A stretch of 64,000 bases of DNA from Przewalskia tangutica (lineage: Eukaryota > Streptophyta > Magnoliopsida > Solanales > Solanaceae): NCBI GenBank assembly GCA_029844215.1, contig CM056733.1:8553501-8617500 (forward strand), in the 5' to 3' direction. The notes beneath the pieces were generated by a model that saw nothing but the letters and a program-made list of their open reading frames with translations, searched no databases and had not been told where the DNA came from. Positions 1-11,553 of the stretch are shown here, one piece after another; within the stretch, counting starts at the first letter, position 1; each line of letters opens with the position of its first letter. The translations under genes were made by a program, and so were the position numbers.

Positions 1-958
1 TGGAAGGCGATCAACATGGACTTTGTTACGAGGTTACCTCGTATCGGAGAAATCACGACTCCATTTGGGTTATTGTTGTGGTGACGAAATCAGCCCATTT
101 CCTTCCGGGCCAGACGACGCCACCGAGGACTATGCCGATTGTACATCGTGAGATTGTGAGGCCGCGGTGTCCCGGTCGATTATTTACGATAGGGAGCCCG
201 GTTCTGGCTAACTGGAGGTCTTTCCGAAGGTTTGGGACACAGTGAGTCTCAAGACAACATTTCATCCTCGGTCGACGGCAGCGAGCGTACTATCCGATAC
301 ACGAGGATATGCTGCGAGCCTGCGTGATTGATTTCAGTGGTAGCTGGGAGGATAATTTGCCTCTCGTGGAGTTTGCTTATAATAACAGCTACCATTCCAG
401 TATACAGATGACGCCATACGAGGCTTTGTATGGGCGGAAATGCAGGTCGCCGATCGGTTGGTTCGACGTGGGCGAGGTACAGTTAGTTGGCCCAGACTTG
501 GTACAGCAGGCTGTGGATAAGGTGAAGCTTATCCAGAGAGATCGCGGCTTCGAGTCGGCAGAAGTCATATGCGGATAATCGGCGTCGGCATTTGGAGTTT
601 CAGGTAGACGATTGGGTCTTCTTGAAGGTGTCACCCATGAAGGGGGTGATGAGATTCAGTAAGAAGGGGAAACTCAGCCCAAGGTACATTGGGCCCTACC
701 AGATCGTTCGTAGAGTGGGCAAGGTTGCCTATGAGTTGGATCTGCCATCAGAGTTGGAGGTGGTACATCCGGTATTCCATGTTTCTATGTTGCGAAAGTG
801 TATTGGTGATCCAGCGAGATTTTTCCCTACTAGTGAGGTCCAGGTGACAGAGGGGTTATCGTATGAGGAGAGTCCCATAGCGATACTCGATCGCCAGGTC
901 AGGCGACTGCGGACCAAGGATGTAGCTTCCGTCAAAGTCCTGTGGAGAAATGATAACC
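1..958 (+). pseudogene. RT-D: Ty3/gypsy integrase C-terminus and chromodomain-like tail (fragment)
   Basis: This is the 3' part of a Tekay/Del-type pol gene. It runs off the left edge and is cut at about 958. The start encodes the integrase core (INMDFVTRLP-like around 12-45). Frame 3 from 309 carries VEFAYNNSYHSSIQMTPYEA and LYGRKCRSPIGW, a hallmark of plant chromovirus integrase. A frameshift near 580-592 leads into VDDWVFLKVSPMKGVMRF, GPYQIVRRVGKVAYELDLP, HPVFHVSMLRKCIGDP and the chromodomain-like tail ending LWRNDN. A normal tail would continue with REEMTWEAEE; here it stops at a junction with LTR sequence in the opposite orientation. The integrase would insert element cDNA into chromatin and the tail would help target it. 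Several frameshifts make this a pseudogene fragment. Confidence 0.9.
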
Positions 959-1004
959 GTGATACCACTTTTGTCACGACCCGACCCCGGGCCGCGACTG
1001 GTGG
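959..1004 (-). other. Chimeric junction: PBS and LTR-end stub between opposed pol fragments
   Basis: About 45 bp reads, on the minus strand, as the end of a Tekay-type LTR (GGTCGGGTCGTGACA) followed by the start of an initiator-Met primer-binding site (TGGTATC). To its left is a plus-strand pol tail and to its right a minus-strand pol. Neither flank is the usual LTR neighbour, so this is a rearrangement breakpoint or an assembly join. Confidence 0.6.
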
Positions 1005-2870
1005 ATCTGACGGACCATGTCCTGTCTCTCTGGCTGTACCTCTGATAGGCTCCCCATCGACCTACGACTCAAGGCATCAGCAACTACGTTGGCCTTCCCC
1101 GGATGGTATAGAATATCAACATCATAATCTTTCAACAACTCTAACCACCGCCTCGTCTCAAGTTCGGCTCTCACTCAAGATATACCTGAGGCTCTTGTGG
1201 TCTGTATAAATATCCACATGAACCCCTGCATAAATAATGTCTCCAAATCTTCAAGGCATGAATAACCGCGCCAACTCTAAGTCATGGGTAGGGTAATTCC
1301 TCTCATGCTTCAGAATCGCCGGAAGCATAGGCTATAACATTGCCGTCTTGCATCAAAACACACCCTAGTCCGATACCCGAGGCATCACAATAGATCACGC
1401 ATTCGCCTAACCCTCGGGAAGAGTAAGAACCGGGTCAGAGTCAACCTCTCCTTCAGAATCAAAACCCCGCCGCAAGCCTCTCGCCCATCGGAACTTGGCC
1501 GCCTCGAGTCACCTAGTCAGCGGTCAAATCAAGCAAATCGCTTCCACAAACCTACGGTAGTAACCTCCGATCTAAGAAATCGCGTACTCGGCCGGAGTAA
1601 GGCCTCGCCAAGACTTCGATCGCCTCAATCTTTGCCGATCCACGCGAACACCATCAGCCCCAATAATATGCCCCAAGAATGCCACTGAGGCCAACCAAAA
1701 CTCACACTTGGAGAACTTGGCGAATAATCGCCGGCCCGAGAATCCCAATCTGATCCTCGTGATCTGCATGCTCTGCTCTGTCGAGAATACACCAGATGTC
1801 ATCAATGAATACAATCACAAACGTATCCAAAATGGCTTGAACACCGGTTCATCAAATCCATAAATACCGCTGGGCGTTGTCAAACCGAAAGACATAACCA
1901 CAACTCATAGTGCCCATACCGGTCCTGAATGCGATCTTTGGGATATTCGCCTCTCGAACTCGAACTCGATGATAACTGCATCGCAGTCTATCTTTGAGAA
2001 ACACTCGCACTCGCAATCGTCAAACAAATCATCAATCCCGGGAGGGTACCTATTCTTAATGGTCACCTTATTCACCGTCGTAGTCAACTCACATACGCAG
2101 CTGGCCCCATCCTTCTTCTTCACAAACAACACCAAGGCCCCGGGAGATACACTAGGCCCGATAAAGTCTTTCTCCAACAAATCTTTCACTGGTCCTTGAC
2201 TCCTCAACTCAAGAAAGCCATCCAGATGGCGGAATGGAAATAGGTCGAGTGTCCGCAACGTGTCAATACAAAACTCGATCTCCTCTCGGGAGGATACCCA
2301 AGATCATCCGGGAACACATCCGAAACTCCCTAACCATCGCATCGATCAAGAACTGCACCTCACCTGCGTATCGAATACCGAACCGGATGATAGATGTACT
2401 TCTTCGCACCATCTTCCTAGCCTTGAGGTAAGAAATAAACCTACCCTGCGATCTTGTGTTGCCCTCCACTCGATAGGCGGCTCGCCAGAAACTAGAACCG
2501 AACCAACTTGTCCCTACGATCAACGTTGGCATAACGAAGCCAACCACCCATACCCATAATGACATCAAAATCGTCATCTCCAAACTCTATCAAGTTCGCG
2601 GTCCGACGATCAGAATAAATACCTGACAACCTCTATACACCCGCCCCTAACATCGAATCACCCATCGCGTAGCTACCTCAAACGGCTCTATCGACACCGC
2701 TCTATCCCGATTCTACCCGCATAAGAGGGACACATGACAAGGTAGAACACGGATCTATCAATGCATAAACATCACAACTGAACTCATTAATGTACCGTGA
2801 CGACGCTCGGAAGCCTCACGATCCCTGGCGGTTAGAGAATATATGCGGTTCTGGGGACCGCTAGAACTGG
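1004..2870 (-). pseudogene. RT-C pol: protease, reverse transcriptase and RNase H, truncated before integrase
   Basis: Minus-strand pol of a Tekay-type Ty3/gypsy element. Reading right to left: protease motif DVYALID near 2780-2745; the FISYLKARKM linker near 2400-2440; RT fingers and palm (FVKKKDG and NKVTIKNRYP near 2130-2040); the catalytic FIDD box near 1795-1830; AKFSKCEFWL and FLGHIIGADG near 1660-1720; RNase H (YCDASG near 1380-1395); and the C-terminal WLELLKDYDVDILYHPGKAN and DALSRRSMGSL around 1150-1060. It stops at 1004, where integrase should begin. Many frameshifts break it. It encodes the replication enzymes of the element whose 5' LTR is at 4305-7201. Confidence 0.88.
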
Positions 2871-4100
2871 AACCACTACCACGACCTCTACCGCGGCCTG
2901 CCTATCCGTGAGTACCCTGCCCTCCGGGGCGCATAACCACAGAAGGAGAAGAAGACCCAGCAACTGATCCCGTACCGTGTCTTTGTACCACCCATGCCGC
3001 TTCTAGACGGACAATCCTCTTCGTGGCCCACCGCCACAAGAGTAACAACCTCCTGCAGAACACGACACTCGCCTGGGTGAGACCTATCGCATCGAGCACA
3101 AAGAGGTGGGGGTTGTCTCGATAGGCGATCTTCGCTTCCTCGAAACCCCGGTCTCGAGCCCGACCGCTCTGAATGACTCTGATCGGATCTCCTACCGTAA
3201 ACCGTGACGAGCACTCTGTGTTGGCCGGAAAGTGGACCGATCTGCCGAGGCCGCCGCCTCAGCGCCTGAGACCACGATGTCACGCCTCTTGGCCGCTCGT
3301 CAATCGGTCCTCCTCCTCTATCCTCTATCCTCGTGCATAGCTGCGTCCGGCGATGTCCATACTGGCCAAGAGCCACCCCCAAGCATGCTGGAATCATATG
3401 ACGGTCTAGCCCCATCACATAACGATGAACTCTATCCGCCATGCTAGCTACAAGAGTATGCGCATGCTCGCCAAGGAGTCAAACTCCGCTATACTCCCCG
3501 ATCCTCCTGCTCGCCTCAAGGTCAAGAATCTGTCTACCCGGCTCTCTCTCATCTCGGGAGGCAAAAGTGATCCATGAAGGCCTCAGAACTCCTCCCAAAC
3601 ACCGGAAGAGCATCATCACCTCTCGAAAGCAACCATGCCTCAAACCAATTCAACGCAATATCGCGTAACGGAAGAGGCTAGTGTAATGAACTCCGCCTCA
3701 AGCCCTAAGAACTGCATGGTCCCCAGAATCGCCGAGCGAACTCCTGCGGATCCTCATCGCACCTCGAACCATAAAACTCGTGGATGACATCCCGTAAAAT
3801 CCCTAACCCGCAAACCGCTTCGGCTGCGGGTCGCCGCTTCGTTTGGCCGCTCGACTACTATCTTGGTCAACAACCGAATCGTTCCCGTAGTCTCTATACT
3901 CAGCACTGGCCGGAACCGAGGGTCAGTATCGGAACCTCTGAGCTACTGCCGCTCTCGGCCTCTAAAATCGCAGCGTGGTGAACTCGCCGACCGCTACTAC
4001 CTCGTGCATAGTCCGTGCTCGAGCCCTGTAACCCTACGAGTACCGCTAGCGCCTCGCCGCCGCTTTGCCCTTCCGGGCTCGTCGTTTTTCGTGGAGGCAT
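2871..4100 (-). pseudogene. RT-C gag (nucleocapsid precursor), broken
   Basis: Starts at the ATG whose complement ends at 4100, giving MPPRKTTSPEG, the typical N-terminus of these gag proteins, about 200 nt downstream of the primer-binding site. It continues through the capsid-like region (ADRVHRYVMGLD near 3440-3405) to a zinc-knuckle region (CDRSHPGECR, then GHEEDCP near 3095-3000) and a glycine/arginine-rich linker next to the protease. Gag would form the cytoplasmic particle that packages element RNA. Frame changes near 3000, 3450 and 3700 show that no full protein is made as written. Confidence 0.8.
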
Positions 4101-4288
4101 AACTGTTTCATAAGAATAGGTCAGAGAGGATTCAACCTAATAAGACAGCTCTACTGCACGATCTCAGAGAGAGAAGAATGGAAACCAATCCTAAATGTCA
4201 TGCAGCCTCGTGATTATAGATGTGGTGCACAACACACCGATAATCAAGACTTACTAGACACGATGCGTAGACACTTTCCGAGACTAAT

Positions 4289-4300
4289 CGCTCGATACCA
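4289..4300 (-). promoter_or_regulatory. RT-C primer-binding site (tRNA-iMet type, degenerate)
   Basis: On the minus strand this reads TGGTATCGAGCG, against the ideal TGGTATCAGAGC complementary to the 3' end of initiator-Met tRNA. It lies 4 nt inside the LTR end at 4305, the usual spacing. Confidence 0.75.
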
Positions 4301-4916
4301 CTTTTGTCACGACCCGACCTCGCCGCGATCGTGCCCTACCCGGCACCCTGCCTGTATACATCGAGAATAGCAATAAACATACACAACATAAACACATGTG
4401 TAAATAATATAACAACACAAAGCTAGCCGATAAGGCCGCTTCCATAATATAAACAAAGTCAAAGTACAACTTACAACTCGGTTCTTACCCAACCACATAG
4501 GTGAATACAGCACTTGCATGAATAACAATCGTGGCGGGACAGGCCACCATACCACGAATGTACATAAATCTACAACATCAGGGAAAACCTGTACCAAAAG
4601 AAAGACAAGCCTCCGAAGAATGGAGCTTCCGATGTCTGATAAGCGATCCTAAGAGTGAGGATCCGCCACCGCTACCCTCTTCCTCATGCAGATGAACGCA
4701 GCTTCGAGGAAGGGGGTCTGACACAATATGTACTAAGTATGTAAATCGAAAGTACTCAGAATTGCAATATAAGTTTAAAACAAAGCCGGAGACATGTATG
4801 ATAACAAAATTACAGTACACAGTGTCTTACTAACAATGAGAGTACATCAAGAGAATACGTACAACATCACAATAGCAGTCCCCCGATCATATCATGGGTA
4901 GCGAACCCATAAAAAC

Positions 4917-5090
4917 AGGTGGTATAACGTCTTGGGGTTCCTACCCCTCATTTATACTCTTACCCTGAAGCAGATAGTAACACAGGTGGTATAACGTCTT
5001 GGGAGCTTACCCCTCATTTATACTCTTATCCTGGAGAAGGTGGTATACCATCTTGGGGGTTTTCCCCTCACTGATACTCTTACCCTATCT
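4917..5090 (-). repeat. Minisatellite in RT-C LTR (unit about 50-65 bp, 3 copies)
   Basis: Three imperfect copies share GGTGGTATAACGTCTTGGG followed by TACCCCTCATTTATACTCTT, starting near 4918, 4985 and 5039. It occupies the same relative place as the GC-rich minisatellites of the other LTR subtypes here. Confidence 0.8.
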
Positions 5091-5960
5091 CAAAACCGGT
5101 CGTCATACAATAATTAAGCAAGTTAGAATTTCCCCTAACTTCTTATTAGTCTTTTCCATCTATGCTCATTTTAGTTTACTTAAGGCACTTATATGTCTTT
5201 TATAAGAATCTGAGAATTTAACCCAAAGTACTACGTACTTCTACTCTTTAAAACAAATGACTCTTTTTAAAAGAAAGCTTCCTCGACACTATTAACCATA
5301 GCATCAAGTCCAAATTACATCTCAAGGCAAGTCACAATACCTTTAGAATTTAAGTTAGGTTTCTAAATCAAGTGACTTCTTTTCTTATAAACCTTAGGCA
5401 ATTGATACCTTAAAATCAATTTGCCTTTCATTAACACAATCCATTTACCTTTGCATAAAGTCAATATAACCAACTCCCCATAAAGTCGTTATATTCACTT
5501 TATACCTTAGTCAAGTACATTTTCCTATCCAAGGGACTTATACGATTAAAACGACACAAGTATGACATACTTTAAATTCCTTCAAGTCCCTTAACTTTAC
5601 TAAGACTTAAGACATCCTTAATATCTTCAAAGAAGTGAGTTAACTTCCTAACTCACCCGACGTGGCATTTTATAAGGCTAGTAAGGAATGTCAAAGTCTT
5701 GACGCTCATCAGACTATATACGCTGGCTAGTCATGCTCAGAAGATAGGAAAAAGTTCTACATACCTCGTCGGGTCAAACCACTTGCCAAGTACAAAGTCC
5801 CGCCCGTAGTATGTCAACCTATAATATTCACAATACGTCTATTAAAGCCTTACTTCAATCGTAGAATATTATAAGTGTTAAGTCTCTAAATTCTACGGAA
5901 AATCGGACAACACCTCCTTTTTTTTACTTACTTTGCCACCTTTTTCAAGGCCGAAATACA

Positions 5961-6134
5961 ATAACCAAACAGCCCCAATTGGCTCACAACAATATAGAAG
6001 GTATTCCAATACAAATGAATAACCAAACAGCCCCAATTGGCTCACAACAATATAGAAGGTATTCCAATACAAATGAATAACCAAACAGCCCCAATTGGCT
6101 CACAATTTAGAAGGTAGTCCAATACAAATGAATA
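5961..6134. repeat. 58-bp tandem repeat, 3 copies
   Basis: Copies start at 5961, 6019 and 6077 with exact 58-bp spacing. Each contains ATAACCAAACAGCCCCAATT and GAAGGTATTCCAATACAAAT. The first two are identical; the third has a small internal deletion and a substitution. Confidence 0.92.
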
Positions 6135-7040
6135 ACAAACTAATACAAACTACAAGTCCAAATTCGGCCACCTTGAGTTCATCAATACCAATTCTTATCC
6201 AATTTCCATTTCAATCCAAATTGGTAGCATAACATGATATCAAGTCGCATTTGATTATAACAACCATAATCTTTAAGTAAGTAACATGCGACGATTTCTA
6301 ATAAACGACCAATTAGTAATCCAATTTTTCAAGTGGCTTGTATACATTTCGGATTTAGCTACAAGCAATCCATAATACTTATAACTTCAACATATCAACT
6401 TCATGCTAGCAAGTAAAGCTAACGACAACAATATAAATATATAATCTTGTAACACCTTTTAAAAGACAAGATTATACCTTAACGATTCTTAATCCAATTC
6501 CAAATCCGAAGTCGCTCCTAGTAGTTTAGAGCCTCTCCAAGACACTTCAATCCGCTTGTTGAGACCCTTAGAACAACACCAACAATTATCCTTCAAATCT
6601 CCAAACAAAACCTAGAAAGACCATTAGGTTTTCGTTTTGCGACTAACCCGAAAACTATCTTTTTCCAAGATTTTTCTATTGAGATGTGTTTACAATACAC
6701 CTAAGAACCTTGGTTTAAAGTGTGGAATCAAATGGACAAGAAACGAAATTTTTTCCCTTTCTTCCTTAGTGAACCCGAGACCCCTCCTAAGTGTTCTTCA
6801 AATTTGTGTAAAATATTTTCTAAGTGTTAAGCTCACACTAGCACTACTAGTATTATATAGTGAATTGGATGGTCAAGATATACACAAATGTGAGGCTTGG
6901 ATGTGGTCTTACAAAATATCAAGACTTATTGACCTTGACTTAGTCAAATTTCTCATGCTACTCATGTTGCAAGACTTGTCTTGCAACAAAGGTCCAATGA
7001 CCCTCTTGCCCTTGCACATTTCGACCAAGGCATCACATAA

Positions 7041-7068
7041 GGGGGGGGGGGGGGTGACACGTGTCGCC
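7041..7068 (-). promoter_or_regulatory. G-tract and G-box palindrome in RT-C U3
   Basis: A run of 14 G (7041-7054) abuts GTGACACGTGTCGCC, which contains the palindrome GACACGTGTC with a CACGTG core. Related sites occur in the U3 of every Tekay-type LTR here. A role as a bZIP/bHLH-bound enhancer is inference. Confidence 0.5.
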
Positions 7069-7201
7069 CTCCCAATCGTCATAATAATACGATTTCCGAC
7101 AATTTCATATTTCCGATAAATTTTTACAAGTCTCAAATCTTAACACTTGTGAGTTCTTACCTACGTTCTTAAAACATGTCCTGAAATTACGGGGTGTAAC
7201 A

Positions 7202-7918
7202 ATAAGTTTCTAGAGATTCAACATGGAAAACCCTATAGAGGAATTAGTTCCTAGCCATTGACATGACAAGAACTAATTCCATGTTCTTCATAAAACTGAA
7301 ATAAAAACAAGAAAAGGAAAGAAAATTTACTAAACTATGGTCTCCAATCTCCAAGCAAGAAAGCCTTGTGTTGTGCAAGAAGGGGAACCCTTAAAATCTG
7401 CCTAGGTTTCTCCTTTTATAGGCTGAAAACCGCCTCTCTCTTTTCCTTCAGCCCGCCTGAATTTCATCCAAAACTCGATTTTTCCAAGGCGTGCGGCCAC
7501 CGCTTTAGCCATGCCGGAATCTCGTGGTCCTTCGGTGATTTGGCGCGGCCCGATTCTCTGCTCATGGCGCCGCGGCTACTTCTTCTCAGAGCTCTATGAT
7601 GATTAGCGCCGCGCCCGCACTGCCGACATTTAGGCCGCGCGCTGGTCTTCGCAGCCTCTGCGGATAGTGGCGCCGCGCCGCTTCGATTGCAGGAGGCCAT
7701 GCTGGTGCAGGTTTCAGCCTCGTTCGCCACTTTCTCTGTTTTTAGCTCTGGAACCTCCTCTTTTGCCCTCTTTTAGCTTCTTTTCCGCCATTTGGCCATT
7801 TTAACCACTTTGACACAAAAGAAAGGAAAACTATCCTAATACGACACTTATTTGTACAAAAAGGGACAAAAGACTAACTAAAACTGACTCAAAAGGTGTA
7901 TATAAAATACACCGATCA
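7202..7918 (-). repeat. ARR-T 3' LTR, U3 portion only
   Basis: Corresponds to 12673-13338 of the middle LTR. The missing U5-side part (about 685 bp) is cut off at the RT-C LTR end. A TATA box on the minus strand (TATAAAA, complement at 7414-7420) sits in CCTATAAAAGGA. A GC-rich stretch at about 7480-7700 is full of GGCGCC and CCGCG motifs. It ends ACACCGATCA. Confidence 0.82.
7414..7420 (-). promoter_or_regulatory. TATA box, ARR-T left LTR
   Basis: Minus-strand CCTATAAAAGGA, a close match to the plant TATA consensus, about 500 nt inside the LTR from its U3 end. The same site occurs in the other two LTRs. Confidence 0.65.
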
Positions 7919-7933
7919 AATACCCCCAAACTT
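7919..7933 (-). promoter_or_regulatory. ARR-T polypurine tract
   Basis: Minus strand reads AAGTTTGGGGGTATT directly before the LTR start TGATCGG. The purine run next to U3 fits the primer for plus-strand DNA synthesis. A second copy follows the middle LTR at 13339. Confidence 0.6.
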
Positions 7934-9134
7934 AACCTTTGCTCGCCCTCGAGCAAAGATAGAAAGAAAGAAATAAAAGACTCAAAGAAACGAAAAATAA
8001 AAGACTCACTGACATTGATCACTTTTGCTGCATTAGTGTTAACTAAAAAAACATGAAGGTTAGCGAAATAATATGCAGGAACATATAGCATGAAAATTCA
8101 GCACACTAAACACATGAAGCTAGATATTTCACAAACTCATATTTATCATGCTTAATGGAAGTCAATATACTAAATCATGCATGTAAATTCAAAAATCCTA
8201 TGGCATTCTTACTTGCTATTCTCCACTAATTCTAGATATGCATAAAAGAGATCTTCAGGACTTTAAGGGTTGTAATGTAGGCTTAGGTATATGTTGGTAA
8301 AAATAGGCATTTAGGCTCATTTCGTGTACCATAAGCTCTTTAGCTTTTCCTGATTTCCTTTTCTTTTGTTCTTTTCTTCATTTCAATTCTATCTTTCCCC
8401 TCTTTTGTTTTGGGAGAGTGAAGTATATACTAATGACAAGCACCCCCAAACTTAGGCTTTTGCCTATTTCTTATTACTTTTTTATTGGGGTGCAACAAGT
8501 TCATTCACTCTTTTTGTCTCTTTTTTAACACACAATGTATTCCACTATTTCATATTTTTACTTATGGCACAATTTGTGGGAATATAGGGTGTCAAAGAAG
8601 AAGTTTCAACGTTTTAGGCTCAATGGAGCTGACTAGGGATATATTTAAAGTCCGGGATAGAAAAAGAATGGTAAGAATTGGCTATCAAAGAAATGCCTGA
8701 GTCATCTCCCTAACATGCACATCCTAACTATTTCGCCTCAAATAGCAAGCAATCATAACACATAAGTATTTATCATTTAGCATGCATAATTCAATCAAGA
8801 AACTCCAAATAGACAGATTCTGTGAGTTTTTGGCATATCTAACCTAGGTGTTTAGATAGTTGCTTCAATTCCATTACATTATTCCACCTTACTTCACTAG
8901 GTGTTTCTAGTAACTACATCATACATGATCTTTTGGCAGACAATTGAGACTCAAAAAACAAATTTTTTTGTGACTCAAAAATACATAAAAACAATAAAAA
9001 GACTTAAATAAAACATAACAAGACACAAATAAAACAAGATACAAATAAAACACCCCCAAACTTAAATCACACATTGTCCCCAATGTGTGTAGACTCAAAG
9101 ACAATAAAAGAAATAAGACACTTACAAACTTCGG
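7934..9134 (-). other. ARR-T copy 1, non-coding 3' part
   Basis: AT-rich sequence between the gag-like stop and the polypurine tract. It has three phrases of the type CCCCCAAACTTA (near 7923, 8443 and 9052), poly-A/T runs and no coherent long frame. It is repeated in copy 2 (13339-13638 plus 22839-23724). Confidence 0.6.
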
Positions 9135-10300
9135 CTAAAATGGTGGTGGTGGCGGTGGATAATGATCGACCGTTGGTTGAGCAGGAACTCGTCTCACATA
9201 TCTTTGGTGCAACTGTTGTTGCTCCTGCCTCAATTCTTGTTGCCCTTGTCGCAACTCATGTTGTCCCTGTCTCAACTCATTTTGTGCTTGTATCATTGTG
9301 TCAAAATGTTGCATCATCATTCTCTGGTTCTGGAGCACTTGCTCCATCATAGGCACTGGAGGTTCTGCTTCTATGGTTGGCTGGTGGCTAGGTCCTGCCT
9401 CATATTGAGCCCCTATTTCAAGCTCATCTTCGTTCGTTGCGGCCTCTGCTGCTGCTGCTGCTGGTTGTACTCTTCGTCTGGCTGCTGGGAGGCTTGGGTC
9501 TGGGAAAGAGTGCACTATCCCATAGGACACAGGCAGTTGGTTTCTCTCATGAGTGTCAGTGGGTAGGGTTGGGACCCCATGGAAGGTGCATAGATTGGTG
9601 ATCGGTGAGCCATGTCCCAATCCACCGTTGTCACCAACTCGCTGATTTCTTCAATGCTCAGACTATCTCTTTCCCACATCAATCATCATCCTCATAATTC
9701 CATATATCGGTTTAATCCTATCTTCCGCACTCGTGAAGTGCGTGGATGGAATCACGCGCGCCGATTTAAATATAGCCAACCCTTGGTCGCTTGTTGAATC
9801 GGCACCGCTAGTGCTCTTGACCCATTTCTTCCAATATCAAAAGCAAATTTCGTAGCTCACTGTTTGCAACATTCCGATACGGTCGACGCTTCTGACTCGT
9901 GTTCAAAGTGATTCCAATCGCTTCTTTCTTCAACATCAACCGTCTTCAATTTTGCATTGACATTCTCTGCTGTCACAGGCACATAAACTCCCCTTACAAA
10001 GCATCCCATTTCCACCTTCTCCGGAAAGTTGGCATAGAATTCACGCACCATTGTTGTGTTCATTGGTGCTATTTTCTCCGGATTTACAAATCTCCTCCAC
10101 CCCCTTAACTCAATCATTGCCCGAATGGGCTCATAAACATCTTCTTCCCCATATGACTCCCTCTGGTAGTCCATTCCCCTTTCCGGGATTAAGGGTCTGG
10201 TATCAAGCTTTTTGTATCTCTGGAAGGCTTGGTAGCTCACAAACCTAGTATCATCGTAATGTGAAAGTGGATGCGAGGCTCTTCTCTTCCTGGTGGCCAT
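9135..10300 (-). pseudogene. Gag-like plant retroelement protein, ARR-T copy 1
   Basis: Starts MATRKRRAS at 10300. The N-terminal part (147 codons in frame, to about 9860) contains TRFVSYQAFQRYKKLDTRPL, a REFYANFPEKV segment and FVRGVYVPVTAENVNAKL. This arrangement recalls the domain often annotated as 'putative plant transposon protein' in plant retroelements. A frameshifted middle joins a C-terminal part (9620-9135) with a negatively charged stretch, iterated ELRQGQ heptads (NELRQGQHELRQGQQELRQE) likely to form a coiled coil, and a proline run before the stop. Intact length would be about 385 residues. A structural, capsid-like role is inference. It is broken between 9860 and 9620. Confidence 0.7.
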
Positions 10301-11553
10301 GGTTAAAACAGTTTCTGCAGCTTACAACTTAGTGGCACAAATGTTTCCTAACACAATCAACAACTAGCAGCTAACACAACACCCTCAAACTTCAACTCTT
10401 CTACCCAATACCCACACTCTCCTTTTCTACTCCTTCTCCAAACTTCACAATCAATTTTTCAGCACCCAAACTACTTCACAACTACAATACTCCTTCAAAC
10501 TACTACCCCATGTGACTTCAGTAAAGATCTCAAGAACAGAAAAATATTACCTTTTTATGAGAAGATTCAAGCTGTTCTTGTATCTAATGGTGGTTTGAGG
10601 CTATGGAATGGAGCTTTGTTGTTTGAGATAGCTAAGGGTTTTTAGGAATTTAAGAGTTTTGGTTGTGGTTGGGTTGGATTTGTGGAGGAATTGTGGGTAG
10701 ATTTTTGGATTTTCGTGTGTTTTTGGAAAAGAAGGGTTATGTTTTTGAAATTGGAATTGGGGAAAATCGATTTACGGCGTTTTAAGTTTCGATTTCCGCC
10801 TGCCGCGGCCGCTTTAGCCATGCGCCTGATCTTCCAGACTCTTCTGATTTTCGCGGCCACATTCTGGTAGCCGCGCTAAACTTGGCAAATTTTTCTGAAT
10901 TCACGCCGCTCTGAAGCCATGCGCTTAAACTTCAAAGATCTCTACAGCTTCTTTCGCGCCGCTTCCCCTGGCCGCGCGCTTAACCCGCTTTTTTTCTCGA
11001 AATCCCGGCTTTTCTTCGCTTTTTCGCCTTCGGTTTATTGGCTCACATCATCAATCACAATACAAACGCTACAACCCAAGACCGTGAGATCGTTTCTAGA
11101 TAAAATAAAATAAACTAAAGATAGAAATTAAAATAACATAATTGAAAACGTTGGTTGCCTCCCAACAAGTCTTTTAACGCCTTTTAGCCGGACGCAATTA
11201 ACCTGCACGAGTGCCCATTGGATACTTCGTGGAACCGCTTGCAATCCACGATTTATTGTTGTAGGTCTCAATTTCCTACGACCATTTGTTCAACCAAGTG
11301 CCTTAAACATACAATTATCCCCCAAGTACACAAGACATGCTTGTCTTTTATGCTTTCTATAATGTAGGACTCCGTGAAATTCTCTACATCTCTCGACTCT
11401 AGGGGGTACTCTTGATGATGTGGATTTCTAATTGGGGATCAGCAGTGATAGTTGGTGGTGTTTCTTCGGTAATAGGTGCAAGGAAAAGAATTTCCACAGA
11501 ATCCAAGAAGGTGAATAATTGGATTTCTGCAATCTTTTCCTTCTCTACACCAA
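10301..11553 (-). other. ARR-T copy 1, leader region between the two ORFs
   Basis: No convincing coding region. It contains CT-rich sequence near 10370-10520, a G/T-rich stretch at 10610-10760, a GC-rich patch (10795-10990) with GCCGCGGCCGC and GCGCC motifs, and a stretch from 11150 that is nearly identical to copy 2 (25670 on). It may act as a long leader or packaging region. Confidence 0.5.

Larger units (their letters stand above)
4305..7201 (-). repeat. RT-C 5' LTR (2.9 kb)
   Basis: Minus-strand LTR. In plus coordinates it begins TGTCACGACC and ends GGGGTGTAACA, so the element sense is TGTTACACCCC...GTCGTGACA with canonical TG/CA ends. The primer-binding site lies just left of it and gag follows in order. 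It contains two tandem-repeat blocks and a G-box palindrome, described separately. Open frames inside it (for example 160 codons at 6637-7119, plus strand) match nothing I know and are treated as chance. Its matching 3' LTR is not in the window. To its right lies ARR-T LTR sequence cut in mid-LTR, so RT-C appears to have inserted there. Confidence 0.85.

Noticed and set aside
6637..7119. 160-codon plus-strand frame in the RT-C LTR
   Set aside because: It lies wholly in LTR U3 on the antisense strand, has no recognisable motif and includes the poly-G tract. Treated as chance.
9162..9566. 134-codon plus-strand frame rich in Leu
   Set aside because: Antisense shadow of the Gln/Glu-rich coiled-coil part of the ARR-T gag-like gene.
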